Below are positions 1 through 13,900 of a stretch of DNA of 64,000 nucleotides, piece by piece (the first letter of the stretch is position 1; each line of letters opens with the position of its first letter). The notes beneath the pieces are model-generated. The model worked only from the letters and a program-made list of their open reading frames with translations. It did not search any database and was not told the DNA's origin. Source of the stretch: Dicaeum eximium (lineage: Eukaryota; Chordata; Aves; Passeriformes; Dicaeidae); assembly GCA_013396995.1 (NCBI GenBank), contig VWZP01009947.1, positions 1,131,437 through 1,195,436 on the forward strand, given 5' to 3'. A program made the translations under genes and the position numbers.

Positions 1-3000
1 GAAGTGCATAACTCAGTGTGAGTAAAGACACCCGTCTGAAACCATAATGTACAACCACCTTAAGCCCCACTAGTTAAGAGTCAGGCTGGTTACAAACAAG
101 GGTAAAATGGCCATTTCATTGCTGTGTCTGTCTCTTCTCTGTGTGCATGTTTAATTCTTTGAACAAAGGGTGGGGAATTAAGAGACACCTCTGAGATACA
201 TTTGGTGCCATTTTGAGCCAGCCCAAGTCTGGGAGAGCAATTGTATTTTCATCATCTCTGTGAGTCATCACAAAATGTGCCAGCTCAGATTTGATTGCTG
301 AGATTGCGTTGTTGCTGAAGTGAGAGACGTGGAGTAGAAGGAACACAACGTGGTATTTAGCTGCAAGACTGAGCTCAAGATGCTGACAATCTGAAAAACT
401 CGGTTTTGACTTGGTGTGCCAAACAAATTTACTGTCGGAAGAACACGTTGGCCACGCAATGATGTCATTTTCATAGAGTCGCTTTACAGATGGTGCCTAC
501 AGCTCAGCAGAAGGCTTGGTCTGAATACAAAGACCTCTTCAGGGTTCTTCTAAGTCTCCTGGTTGGAAGAAAGCCAGCACTGATGTGATACTGAAATGCA
601 GGTAGTAAAACTACTCACCCGGTAAAATGCCTGCCTGAACTCACTTGCAAATCAAAAGTGTCATTGAACTGCCTAGAGAAGGTGAAAATTATCAAAGATT
701 TGCAGATGTGAGAGAGAAGGGAAAAAATACGAGGATTTTACAGAAGATGGAGACATGGTGCTGGACCAAACTCTTCCTTTGTGGAAGGGTCGTTTGGAAC
801 TTGGAAGCTCCTGGAGGCTTTTGTAGAAATGAGCGTTGAATAATGATGGAGTGAGCTCCACAATAACCTCTTGACCCTGGCTTCTCATGGTGTGTGGTGT
901 GGCAGTGAAGTGGAATGAAGAGCTGGTGTAACATGAAAAGCTTTAAAAGAGGAGGATTTGGGAATTTTGAAATGGAGTTCTCACAGAGAAGTCACTCAGC
1001 TGGCAAAATGGACTACAGTCCTGAAAAATGGTGGTGGTGGATTGTAGCATATGTGAGATGGAACTTTTTTTGCCCCCAGGTAATTGTGGTAGCCATCTAA
1101 CTGCTCACTATGTTAATACAAATTTTAAACAAGAAAGCAATTATGTATTTATGAATGGCAGGCACACACTAGACAGTCAAGAAGAATGTTGGTCATTAGT
1201 GTGGTAAAAGATGTATAATAGGCTAAATCACTTAATTTCCCACACATTTCTGGATTTGGCCAGTGGGAAAGATTTCTCTGAAACTATCACAACACAGACT
1301 GAGATAATCTTGGCCTATATTCTCCTTTTTGACAAAACAGATTCTAATAGTAAAATCCTGCATTTCATCACTTATCCCAGTGAAAGGCTTTTCGTGGTCC
1401 TTCCCTTTCACAGTGTTTAATAGGCTGTAGCACTGCTGCCAACCAGCCTGGAGCAGGAAGGGAAGGAGAGCTTTGTGCTGGCCTTGGCAGGAAGGTCAGG
1501 GCAAGATCTGGCCAGAGTGCAGTGGCATTTGCAGGGACCAGCTGGGAGCTTTATTAAATGTGTGGGATGGACGTGAATGGGAGCACTGGTGTGAAGGGGG
1601 GGGATCTTCACAGATACCTCTATTTAGAAGATAGTGCTTGAACAAAATGCTTGTTAGAGTATGGAGGGCATTCAGATGTGGGTGAATTCCTTCTGTTTCC
1701 CAAAGGGGCTCCCATGCCAGGACTAATGGGGACTCTTGGCCCCACTGAGATACACCTGGAGCTCTCCAGGTGAGGTGATGTGGCTGCAGGTGTACACTGC
1801 TGAGCAGATAAATAGCAGTACATCTCTGCTTTTGGACACTGCAGCTTCTCTGGAGTTTAATATGCTAAAACTCTTTGAAGAATTTAAATGTGCAGAGCTC
1901 TCTCTAAAGCTGAATTATGTCTTGTAGTGTTCGTGTAGCACAGTGTGGTGTTTTCAAGCAATCTCTGAGTTGCTGGGCTGGGTTTTTTTTTTCACTGACT
2001 ATTAAAAGGCACTGGATTCTACCATGTTGTTTTAAAGCTTGAGTATTTCAATTTTGTGGATATTTTAAGCTGGCATCCTTGAAATCCCTAAGAAACCAGC
2101 CTGTTTCTCTGAGTCCCAGGCATATCTTCTGAAAACTGGAAATGTCATAAGAAGCGATTTCACTGTACGGCTGCCCAGAGCAGACATATTGATGTTATTT
2201 AGCCTTCACTTGCCAAGCTGAGTGTTAGGATTGGGTTTTCACATGTGAGGCAGCTATCAGCTTTACAGATAGCCATATTTTCATAAGCTGCATTTGGCTG
2301 TCACACCTTCTCCTGTAGTTTCTTGATATGCAAACAAGTCTCAGTTATATATGCTCCTGGCATATAAACTGATATCCCTGAAGAGTTCCTGATTATCCTT
2401 CCATTAACTTTTACTCTCCTCAGTCTCCCTTGGGGAGGTAACAAGTAGTCTTTCTTCCATCATGGGTTTCCAGCTGGTTACCTTCCCGCTTCCCTCCTAA
2501 ATAGATTCTCTCAGTCTGTGAAATTTCAATGCCATCTAAAAGTACAGCAGGGACTGCTGAAATGAGAATTTGAAAATCTGAAATTCAAGGAGGGCATCCT
2601 GGATCTGCAAGTGCCCTCCCAAACAACAGAATAATCATACATGTCTAAATGCAGAGTTGTAGTGAAGCCAGTGATCCTTCAGTTGTATTTGGGGAGCAAA
2701 GGTGACTCCCCTTACCCACATGAGCAGAAGCATGCTTGTGGAATATTCACTCTGATTTCAAGAGCTTTTTGAGGCCACAGAACAGAATTAAATGGCAAGA
2801 ATATGGCCCCAACTATGAGCTGATGCCAGACCTAATCTGAGCCTGTGATTCACCCAATTTCCCATGTGGAGAGGAAAGCCAAGGGTTTTCTTCAATTGCA
2901 TGTATAAATCTACAGGCCTGAGAGATTACAGGTGACATTAGTCTTCCTTTTGCAAATACTCTGTGTTTGCATATCTGTAGATACATAGTTTACCAGAAAT

Positions 3001-4511
3001 TCCCCTGTGGAATTTAAAGTCCTGTGTCTGTCTGTGCAGGTCTGGAGCCTGAGAAGATTAAGTTAGGGTGAGACATTTAGCCACAGGGTAACAACTCTGT
3101 TGTACATTCAAATTTTGTATCAGCCAGTTTGTTATATTATTAAAATAGTACAATTTCACAACAGTGAGAGTTGCTGCTTTTAAAACCTCGCTGTTGCTCA
3201 AACAACATGCAAAATGAAGGAATTAATATAGTTTTTATATGTTGGGTGCTATCTGTAGACAAAAATGGGGATTTTCACTGTCCCTGTATGGCATATCCTT
3301 TTCCAAGCACTCCAGAGGGGTGTGGGTGTCCCCATCTGGGCTACCTAAACCTTGGGTGAGCTGCTGCCCTGCAGTCTTGAGTCTGGGGGCAGGAAAACCC
3401 ATCTGTGTTGTTGGGGCTTCTCAGAGCACCAAAATAATGAGTAATTAAAGCTCTGTGCCTTCTGATGGGTCACATATATTTTTGATCTACAGGATTTGCA
3501 CCCCTGACACCATCTTCTGAGGAGCACTTCCAAAATGTATGGAATGAATGTAGATTATGTGGGAAATATCTCAGTAGTGTTCTCACACAGCTCGAGTCAG
3601 CAGCCTCCCACTGTACACTGGACATGTCCTTTATGGAAATTGGCTTTGTAGCCCTCATTTCAACTGCTGAATGTTATGAGGTCAGCAAGTGCAGTTCAGA
3701 ATTTAGCTCATTTTGTGTATATCTTGGACCATGTTCACCCCTGGGTTTTATACCACAAAAATCAGTGGAATGATAGGAAGAAAAAATTCATCTCCTAATA
3801 TTTAGAACCAGCTCCTCTGGCAGGAGTGCATTTCACTGAGCTCCCTGCCATAGCTCTAGGAAGGGTTCTGGTCCTGGTTCCTGAGGGTTATAATTTCTGC
3901 ATGGGCACTGAGAATCATCAACAGGAGCAGGTTTTGGATGGATATCAAATCTCGTGCTTCAGGGTAGGAACTATTCTCCTAACCTGGGAGCAGAAAGAGG
4001 CTGCTGTAGTGGCAGAAAGTGTTGTATTTCTGTCCCCTGCTCTTGCCTATCTAAGATGCTCCCAGTGGTGGTCAGTGTGGAAGGCAGGTGGATGAGCTGG
4101 ATGGACCACGGGCACTTCCCGTGTTTCTCTGAGAGCAGATTGCTGATCCCAAAGCCAGGGCATCACATTGCTTTGATTGGAAGCTAAGAACTGATGTCTG
4201 CAGTCCTTTCTAATGACAGACCTCTAGCAGTGATCACAGAACTGTCCTGCAGAGTTAATTTTGGCTAATGAGCAATTAGTCAGCTCAGCAGTGACTCTCC
4301 CTTATCCATGTTCCCTGGGGAAGGGGTGGTCAGGGCTGAGCTTGGTGCTTCCCTAAGGTGCTGGGAGCCCCAGCACGTGGGCCCAGCACCCCCACCTGCA
4401 CTGCTGCTTGGGCTGCAGCTCAGACTTCCTCCTTCTGAAGCAGAGGGATTTATTTTCCAGCTACAGACTTTGCAGTGTTATCCTAAATGTCAGCAGTCTC
4501 TTCTTTCTTTC

Positions 4512-4531
4512 TTTTTTTTTTTTTTTTTTTT
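4512..4531. repeat. T20 homopolymer run
   Basis: Twenty consecutive T preceded by a TTTC-rich run. It could be the A-tail of an old minus-strand retrocopy, but no recognisable source gene follows it on either side. It is probably a simple repeat. Confidence 0.8.
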
Positions 4532-7319
4532 AATACTTAATGCAGCCAGAGAAAATCTGTCAGCCGAAGACTCCTTGCCTGCCCAAATGAAGGTCGAACT
4601 TGTAAGGGCTTGAGCATATTCCAGTGTGAATGTGTTTAAATTTGGGGCCAGGCAGGGGTGCTGCTGCTGCTCCCTGGGCCCGTGCAGGGCTGCCTCGGGT
4701 CACAGCAGCGGGTGTGGGACCGGGAGTGGGCACAGATGGTGCTCCAGAAGGGGAAATCCAGAAGCTCACGAGCTCATTTCTTTTAGAGAGACGTGTCCAT
4801 ATGTCACCCATAGAGGATGAGAGCCTGCTCATCAGTCTGGAGCACTCTGAGGCTGTGGGATGAAATAACCTGAATGTGTGTCTAGCTGGAGCCTGGTGCT
4901 GGCTGTGCTGATGGAGCCTCTGTGCTCTGTCCACCTTCCCTGACAGGGAGGGAAATCCTGGGTGTCTGAGTGTTCAGTGCCCCTCCTGCCCAGGGCTGAG
5001 AGAGGGGACTTTGCTCGGGAGCCTGCATGGCTGGATCCATCACTGACAGGCTCAGCTCTGACCTCTCAGTTTTCCTGCCCACAGTCCTGTGCACAGCTCC
5101 TGGGGGTGAGCTGAGCTCAGGCTCGGGGATGTGAGCACCATAAATCAGGTGCTTGGCTCTCTCTCCCCTCAGCCAGGCACTGCACACCTGAGCACAGAGA
5201 TGCTCCACACAAAGGATGCCTTGCAGCTGGACATAAATCTCAGGGATGCCTCCAGACCCTGGCAATTGGCACAAATGTCTTTTAAATGTTTGCTCCTAAT
5301 CTGGTAACTGAGCATTGTTTGAATACACTGTAATGAGCAGTGGTAATAAATTGACATTGGTGACAGTCAGAGCTTATGCTGCTCTTCAGAATGTGTTGAT
5401 GTTTTCTGAGATAAAAATGAGACCCTTTTCCATTTAATATTTTAGCAAATTTGGGGAAGAAAATAGGTCAAGAGAAATGTTGTCCCACTCAAACTGGAGC
5501 AGTGACTTGAATTTCTGTATTTCCATATTGAGGAGGAGGGGTGCACTTACATGAATATGTTACATTTACGTATGTAACACCCAAAATACATCATTATGCA
5601 TTCATATTCACACGTGGAATCTGTCTAAGGATGTACGTCTATGTATAAAAATGTTATTTATAGGTTTTTAAACCTCCCTGACAGATTCCAGGAGACCAAT
5701 CTCTAAATGTATGCCAAGATTTTTGACTAAGAGACAGGTAGCAGTAGGTGCTAATAAAGGAAAGAACTGCAAGTAAAATGTTGTGACATCCACCTCTCTG
5801 AACAACCTGCAGAGCGCTGGCAGAAGCATCAAACTGAGCTGAGAGTAATCAGCAGGGACTGATAAAGCAGCTCTTGTAATTATTTGTTTGATATACAGCT
5901 TTCCTTCTTCCTTCTGCATAAATAGCAGAATTGCTTTGCTTAGTGTGGGAGGATTTTTTATTCCTGTCAGGGCTTGTTCTCACCAAGATGTCATGAGAGG
6001 AGGACTGAGATCTGCATTTCTGTTTTATTTACGGGCTTTCCATTGTAATTCTGACAGCATGAGGTGGAGACAGCATTCATTTACATGGGGAGAGGCAGCC
6101 TTGCTCCTGCAAAGCTGTTGGTGGTGTGGGGGCCAGACTCTGCCATGCTGTTTTAAGCCTCTCTGATTCCTCCAGGCTTGGCCTGGGAGAAGCTGCTCCT
6201 GGGAGGAGGCGGCTGCTGAGGCATTCACGGTGTCACGCTCGGGTATTTGGATATTAAATACAATTTCCACAGTGGCTTTCTTGATTTTAGGTGTGAGTTT
6301 GATGATGCCACAGCCCAGGCTGCCCAACAAAACCACACAGCACGTTGACAAGCGTTAGTTATCCTTAAATAACTTCCTCTCCTCACCACTTCCACTGCTG
6401 AAGTAAGAAGATCCAAGCATTGACTGATTTCCAGGCAGTCTCAGTGGTGGCTCGTCAGCAGTGACTGCACTGAGCCAAAAGGCTCCTGTTGATGTCAGGA
6501 TTTCTGGGAATGCTGCCTGTGTGGTTTTGTTCCGGGATTTCCCTCTCTGTCCATGCCTGGTTGAGCTCTGACTTCACTCAGGGCAAAGTTTGCAATTTTG
6601 TCTTTAACAAAAGGTCCAGTAATTCATTCCCACCCTAAGCACTCTAATTTTCCTTCTCCCATTTATGTTCTATTTAGCCTCTTTCTTTCCTTAAAAAAGG
6701 GAGGAAAAGGATAATGGATCATTTCTGAGCAGATAAAGAAAGGATAACTTTTACTTTAAAAAAAATTTTATGCACCAGAATAGTTCTTATATTGTCTAAG
6801 GGTTTTACCAGGATACCAGGAACTCTGGAGGAAGGGGAGGCATAAGGGAGAGAGAGGCACATTAGAGCAGAAAATAGATTTCCTAGCCTAAAGAGAGAAA
6901 TCCAGACTGCTGCCTTTGGCATGCATTTGAATATTGTCAAGGGCATCTGGAATATGTTGATAGCCGTTCTCCTTCTAATAATTCTAAAACTCTGCTAATG
7001 ATGAGGCACAGATTTGCCACCGGCCGTGTCTGCCACGTGCACAGCCAGCCCTGGGAAGGGCTCTGAGACATCAGAGGCTGTGCTCCTCTCCTGGCAGGGT
7101 CAGCACCAACTCCCTGCTACTCAGGAGAAATACTTCAGACCTGAACCAGATTAATGAAAAGAGGAATTGCTCTGAGACTAAGAAAAAAAGCTTTACACCC
7201 CTTGCAGTGCTGTGGGGGGTTGTTCTTGGGTGATTACAGCTCATCCTTTCAATGCCTTCTGATTCCAGGCAATGATGGCATTTTAAGATAAATAAAGTGT
7301 TCATGGCTCTGCTTGTTAT

Positions 7320-7700
7320 TGAATGGCTTTTATTATTGCTGATGTTACATGAAAAAGAAAGTTATTAAAAAAATGTGGCACTAACAAATTGAAGCCCCCA
7401 GGGAACTGTTGCCTGAATGGGATTTTGATTGGAGTTCAATTTAATTGGCCATAAATCTCCTCTTTTCTGATTTACATTGGACTTTAGACTAGTCTACCAA
7501 ATTCATGATAATCAGGTTTTCATTTTTCTCTATTGAGCAGAATACTCTGACATGAGCATAAACAGAAATATTCCTTCAGCAAGGTGACCTTGTTCGTGCT
7601 TGCACCATGCTGGTAATTGATTTAATGCCTCCTTACCTATAAATTGGGTCTCTTTCTGAGGCATGTCCATCAGATTTCGAGGTAATTGGTTAGCATGGTT
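7320..7700. promoter_or_regulatory. Candidate conserved non-coding element with homeodomain-like motifs
   Basis: This AT-rich block has few stop-free frames. It contains TTTAATTGGCC (ending 7450), GGTAATTGATTTAAT (7612-7626) and GGTAATTGGTTAGC (7681-7694), all resembling TAATTG homeodomain sites, and TGACCTTG (7585-7592), the complement of the CAAGGTCA site bound by NR5A/ERR-type receptors. The motifs are visible; enhancer function is inference from motif clustering in the likely first intron of RASGEF1C. Such short motifs also occur by chance in AT-rich DNA. Confidence 0.2.
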
Positions 7701-8025
7701 GTTTTTCTGACTGCAAGATATTTCTCATAAACCTCTAGTACAAGATCATTTTACCTCTAGGATCATTTTACTGACATGATGGAATGAATTCAGCAGGCAG
7801 ACGTACACTGGCTCTGCTGCAGCTTTGAGTGCACCTATGTGCATTTCTTGGAGAATTACAAAATATCTTATTCTAGCCTGGAGTAAATCCATGGAGTTGT
7901 AGAGCCCTGTAATTTCTGTGGAGTTCAATTTTGCAGAAGAAAAAGAAGAAAAGTTTTCCAGGCACCCTGATGTTTCTGGCCCACATCCCCTGCTCTGGAG
8001 TGTTGTGTACCACAACACATGGAGC

Positions 8026-8055
8026 TGTCCTGTCCTGTCCTGTCCTGTCCTGTCC
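8026..8055. repeat. TGTCC pentanucleotide microsatellite, six units
   Basis: Six exact TGTCC units in a row, followed by a pyrimidine-rich tail. It is a simple tandem repeat likely to vary in length between individuals. Confidence 0.9.
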
Positions 8056-10920
8056 TCTCTGCTGCTCAGCTCTCCTTCCCCTCCTTTACCCAGGGTTGCT
8101 TTGTGATAGCTGGTTTAGATTTGTGAGGAGTTTTCCTTCCCCTCCTCTCTAAGAAAGCTTCACTGGGTGAACTCTTCAGGGAAGTGATACGTGTGGGTGG
8201 TTGAGTAAGAGGTGAGAACCAGGTGGGATCAAAGGAAACAAAATTGTCATCTAATTCTGATTAGATATCCAAAGCCATAAATTCACTCGCTGCTCTTGCA
8301 GCCTCATTCATGGGAATCTCAGGGAAGTCCTCAGCTGCTGCAAGGAGTGGGTAGGAAAGGGGAGGGAACTGCACTGAGATGTAATCATCATTATTGAGAT
8401 TGCAGAATATTGCAGTTAAATGTTTTTCCCCACTGTTCTTATGCCTTGTGCTTCCTTTGTGTTTCTAACTCATGGAGAGTCTTCATTATATTGCTCATTT
8501 TACCACTTCCAGCAGTACTGGGATTGACAGGTTGAGTTTTCAGCAATCTCACAACTTCATGGGCTGTAAATGGAATATTTCAGGGCCTGGTGAAAAGGTG
8601 ATAAGAAAGTTACATCTGCTACCAGTTTCCTAATTACATCATCATCAAATACATTGAGTTTGCTAATGCCAGGTACTTCTGCTGAAAATACATTTATAAC
8701 GATGGCCTTGGAAGCAATTACTTTGCAGTGGTTTTCCTTTTGTATTCTGAAACACCAGAATTCTTTTCTCTTCTTTCCTCTGCTTCCCTCCCTACAAAAG
8801 AAGCAGAAAGAAATCTGAATTTTAACTTGTTATGATTATCTTCTGAATTTTTTTTTTTTTGTCAGCAAAGATGAATAGCTGGAAAATTACTGAAAGTAAT
8901 GTGAAGAAAAATGAGCATCTGCTACTGGAGTTTCTGCTGAGCTCAGTGGTTTTTGGGGCTTGTGTGACAGTGGTGGGCAGGTAGTGAGGCTGATGAGACC
9001 TCAGTGTGTCTTGTGCTATTCTGACAGGAACTGTGGACAGGATTTGTTCCCCATATAGTGATGGCTGGGTGGTAGACCTGCTTACTAAAACTGATGAAGG
9101 TGTTTTTCCAAAATGTTTTATTGCAAGCTGTCTTCCTTTAGTTACGGTTTTGGTGATTGTTTGATCAGAAAAGATTTTGCAGGATTGATATGGGGTGGGA
9201 GATGTCTCCTATCTTGATTCCCAACTCACTCTGGATTAGGTATGTTTGTTAAAGTCTGTTCCTTGCCAAATTAATGCTTAATTAAGACTTGGGTCTTCCA
9301 TACCCTTGGTTTGTCCCCTGCCCATGCTCCCTGAATGCTGACCTGCTTGAGTGACACTGGAGCCTCCCTCATGGCACAGATGGGTACCCCAGCCTACAAA
9401 CCTTCCCTTACCACCCTCTCTAGGTCCTGTAATTCTGCTGGAAGATTGTCAGAAGCTCGTGCCTTTCATCCCTGAAGTGGGAAGGCTTTTATTTATTTGG
9501 TTAATCCAAAAGTTAAGTGGGTGGGAAGATAAGGGCAGCCCCGTTCCTTTTGTCACATGGTACCAACTCTTGTTTCCCCTTGAGAGAGGCAGAGCAGATG
9601 GAAGGCTGAGATGAAATGAAGATCAAAAGTAAACAGTGTGATTAGGTTTTTGATAAAGGATAAAACACTTATCACATCAAAGGTGCTGAAAACCACATTA
9701 AATGTTTCCTGAACATTTCGTGTCCACGTAGGCATTAACTGTACTTGCCGTGGGGACATTGTAGCAGCAAGTGGTGGAGCTGGGGATGCTGGTGGGTGTT
9801 TGCCCTCGTGGCTGTGCTGCAGGTCACCTCCTGGCCCAGGAAGGCAGAGCTGCAGCCTGCAGCCATCCTCTGGCACCTGGAACCTCCCTTGCCACAGATC
9901 AGAGGTCCCACGTGCCTGCTTAGGGCTCCTTTGGCCTCCTCAGTCTGCCAGGTCTGGGCACTGGTTTTCCAGAGATTTCAAGGCACTTGCAGATGTAGCT
10001 AGGTGCTGAGTTTGTGGGTAACTTTTCTCCCAAGCACTGGTGATCCTTTGGTTCCATGCTTTAGCTCAGTGAATCAAGTCCTGAAATATTTTGTGTAAGC
10101 AGCATCATTTGTAGTGAGAAGTGTTAATGTCTTTTTTCATCACTGTGTTGAAATACTGGGCGGTGCTGGCCAGTGGAGAAAGATAAAAAGGGTGTGTTGC
10201 CATTATTTTAAAATGGTGGTGCTGATTGCTCTGGGCTCTGCTGGTGGACATAACATTTTGGTAAAATTAACACAAAATGTTACTAGCCCAGCCCAGCAGC
10301 ATTTGGTGTTCCTTCTTCCAGGTAGTGCTGAGTCCAATCTGCTTTTGTTTCCAATTTATCACCTTGTTTTCCTGTAGGCAAGGAAGGAGAAACATGCCCT
10401 GCCTTCTGCTCATGGGAGGTTCTGTGTAACAGAGACCAGTCCCAGAAAGAGTCTGCCCCTGGATTTTCTTTTTGGTCTTTTTAGCCAGTGCAGAAACATT
10501 TTCCTATCTCCTGGTCTCAGCCCTTCAGAGCATAGAGGTAGTTTAAATGCTGTGTGTGTGCAGCTACCTGTATCATCAGTCATTTTGCATGTTGGGGGTG
10601 GAAGTTTGCCCTTCACTAACATCTCACCATCTCACTTTCTCCAGAGCACCATTTATCAACTGAAACTGGCATCAGATTTGCTTCTGAAATGAGAGGAACA
10701 GCAAAACATTGTGTATTGAATTGGATGAAAGTTCATGGAAGCACCTGCTGAATGTTTACATGCTTAAATCTCATTGACTTCAGTTTAAGTCCAAGAGGTT
10801 TTCAAGTGAGGTTTGGAGTAATTTTTACCACATTCAAGCTGGTTTTTCCAGGAAAAGTGGAAAAAAACTTTATGCCAAGATGGACTTCTTTACAAATATC
10901 TAATAACCTGGAGTCAATTT

Positions 10921-10972
10921 TTTTCAGTATAAACCCTGGCAAAGCCCATTTTGCCAGGGTTTATACTGAAAA
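10921..10972. repeat. Perfect short inverted repeat (23-bp stem, 6-nt loop)
   Basis: Positions 10921-10943 and 10950-10972 are exact reverse complements, separated by GCCCAT. The pairing has no mismatch or bulge over 23 bp and ends abruptly on both sides. The arms do not match any transposon terminal repeat that I recognise. A transcribed copy would fold into a stable hairpin, but animal microRNA precursors are usually longer and imperfect. A template-switch mutation that copied one arm back is an alternative origin. Confidence 0.9.
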
Positions 10973-13900
10973 GCTCAGAAATGGGGCAATACTTGAGTGG
11001 AAATGTGTGTGTTAGAGAAGCTAATCAGAAGTGACTGCTTGCACTATTAGTCCAAGCTCCCACTTGAAGCAGGGCTTGAAGTTTGCTCAGAGTCGGGTCT
11101 AGCTGAGTTTTGAAAACATCCCAGGATGGAAATTGAACATCCTTTCCAGGTCCCTCTTCCACAGTGCTCAGGGGATGATTTTCTCTTGAGCTGGGATTCC
11201 TCTGCTGCAGCCTGGGAGTGCTGCCTGCCATCCTGTCACTTCAGGGAAGGCTCTGCCTCTGTCTGTGCTGCCTTTTCCATCATCCAAAGAGTTCAGGAAT
11301 ACAAATCTCCTTGGTTGGTTGTTTGTTTTCCTCTCAGTATGTCCTTTGTTTCTTTATTCTGTAAGAGATTGACAGCAGAACTGTGTCTGTGTCTTTGGGC
11401 TCTTTCAAAGAAAGATCTTGTTTCTATTTAGTACTCTTGAAAAGAGAACTCTGGAAATGTATGAACAGAAAAAGAAATTAGGTGGTGTGAGCAGAGAAGT
11501 CCCTGTCCCAAATTCACGTCTGCCAAATGCTAATGTTAGTTATTCTTGAGCTTAGTAGAGCAAGAGGCTTTTATCCTTTGTACAGCTGGCCTCATCCTGC
11601 TGTGAACGTAACACAAAAGAGAGCAAAAGGCATCTGCTAAAACCTTCAAGTCTTCTTTGGTGGCAAGTAAGGTGGCAATCATGCACCAGCTCAGATATGA
11701 CACATGCCTTGCCTGAAAACTTGAGGTTAGACCAGGAACTTCATAATAAAAAAGTCAAATTTAATTTCTTGGCAATACTCAAGACAAGTTGTGTCAGTGA
11801 CAGTTGTACAGCTGTTTTATTTCCTTTTAAAAAATGTACTTTTTCTTAAAGCATTACCATGTATTTCAGCAAGATTTCTCATTTAATAAGATGCAAAAGT
11901 TCAGGCAATATCCTGTTTAGATGGTTTCTATTTGATAATAAAAATGGCATTGACAGTGAGAGATTGCACCGAATAAATCATTAGTTGTGAGTTCTGTTTT
12001 ATGCTGCATCCAGGATGTGTCCTGTAAGTTCACAGCTGTTCTAACTTTGTCTTTTCCTCATCTAGACAGCTGTATGTCCATGAGATTTATTTCTTGATCT
12101 ATGTGGACATGAAATCCTTCTTAGGATTATTGCCATAGAAACAAGCCATAACAGAGAGTGTGTTAGAAGTAACAAATGGGATTTGGCAGTCCTTCCCATT
12201 TACTACACAGAGTCTGAGCTGTGTAGTACAAAAAGCAGCAATTACTTGCTTTCAGAGCTTTATTAACAGGCACATCTGCACATTCATTAAAACTAGATGC
12301 TTCAATTTCCATCCTGGCTGGGATGGCATTTACATATTCTGGTCCTTAAAATAAAACCCAACATCTAGTTTATTTTCCAGTCAAGGTAGGAATTGGTCAG
12401 GTTTGACATTTTGGTTCCATTTTGTTGGTTGCAAATCCCAGAGGCAGCCTGTGTGAGCCACCCAGAAGGAGATAAGTGATGGAACTGCTGGCTCCAGGGA
12501 ACGGTCCCTCCTTTGAAGGATGAAGTCATCCAAGTTTTGCTTGTAAAGCCTGATCTCCCATGGAGCTGGGACTCAGCTCCCAGCCTCTCCCAGGGCTTCA
12601 CACCCTGCCTGGCTTACAGGAATGATCCCCTTCTCCTCGGTGGCCCAGGGTGCCCCGAGCTGGGGGAGTGGATGGGCTGTACCAGGCAGGGAAGGGCTCC
12701 TGGCAGGAGTGAGGACAACAAGCTGTACCTGGAGCTGAGCTGAGCTGACTGCCTGGGCCAGCACAGCTGCTGACAGACATCAGGGAGAAAGGCAAACTCC
12801 AAATTCTAAGCCAAATCCATGGGTCAGCTTTTGAAATTGTATGGGGTAGTAAAGAGGCAGAAAAGCAGAGGGAACAGAATACAGAAAAGGGCAGAGGAAT
12901 ATATTAAAAACCAAGGTGTGTCTGCTGGCTGTGTGTGCCCAGCAGTGCTGTCACCATGGCCCTGGGCCTTCTGCCATGGGAGGTCAGTGCTGGCTCAGCA
13001 GGGCACGGGGTGCAGATCTTGCTTGGCTCTGGTGCTCTTCTCTTATCTCTTTCCTGTCCTCTCTTTTATGAGGGAAAATCAAACATGGAGACAAACTGTC
13101 AGGTCACAGAGGGGTCCCTTGCTCTGGATGATGCATTTGCAGACCTGGAAGGGAGCACACACTGCTCTCTTCCCATCCATGTCCTGTAATGCTGCCTCTA
13201 GCTGAGAGAGGAGCAGCTTCCAGGAGGGATTTCAGAGGCAGCTGGAGATGCTTTAAAGCTCTCAGGGCAAAATCTCTCATCCCTCTGCAGCAGTTCAAAA
13301 CCAAAAGAACTTTGCTCAACAGGAGGAACATTGAAAGCCGATTGTAAACCACAAAATCAAGACCTAGATAAAATCAAAACCTAGAATGCAACCCGAAAAC
13401 CCCAGATAAGTGAAATATAGGGATTTGAATCTGGGATATGGGCTCAGAGTCTGCCTGGCCTCTTTTTCAGAAGTGCTGAGGACAGAGCAGCTCTAGTGAA
13501 GGCGATGAGTGCTCAGGATTTCTTTGAAACATTTATTTAGTACCTAAGTATAGATCTAGGACTGACTAACTTCAGGCTCCAAATATAGTTCAGGTGTCTG
13601 CCTTCTCACCCTTTTTCATTTCTCTTTTCCTTGCTATTTAATCTCTTCACCAGCTCCCACATTCTCTGTTTCCTCCAACTCCCTTAGCTTTTCCATCCTC
13701 CCCCAGCTGACTTCTGCTCCTGCTTCTATCTCCTCACCCTGACACCTCTGCTGTCCCAGGGAGCCACAGGGCATTCTCCAAGGTCCATCCCGAGCAAGCT
13801 CTAGGTGGCACCCCTTTTCTCTCCCTCACACCCTAAATTCTCCCTGCCTCACTGTCAGGAGGACAGAGGTTCAAACAAACTGCTTCCTCCTGTTCAAGAA

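Noticed and set aside
4300..5300. GC-richer patch with several overlapping frames, a possible RASGEF1C promoter
   Set aside because: CpG dinucleotides are not clearly enriched, there is no donor-linked exon, and the frames look random.
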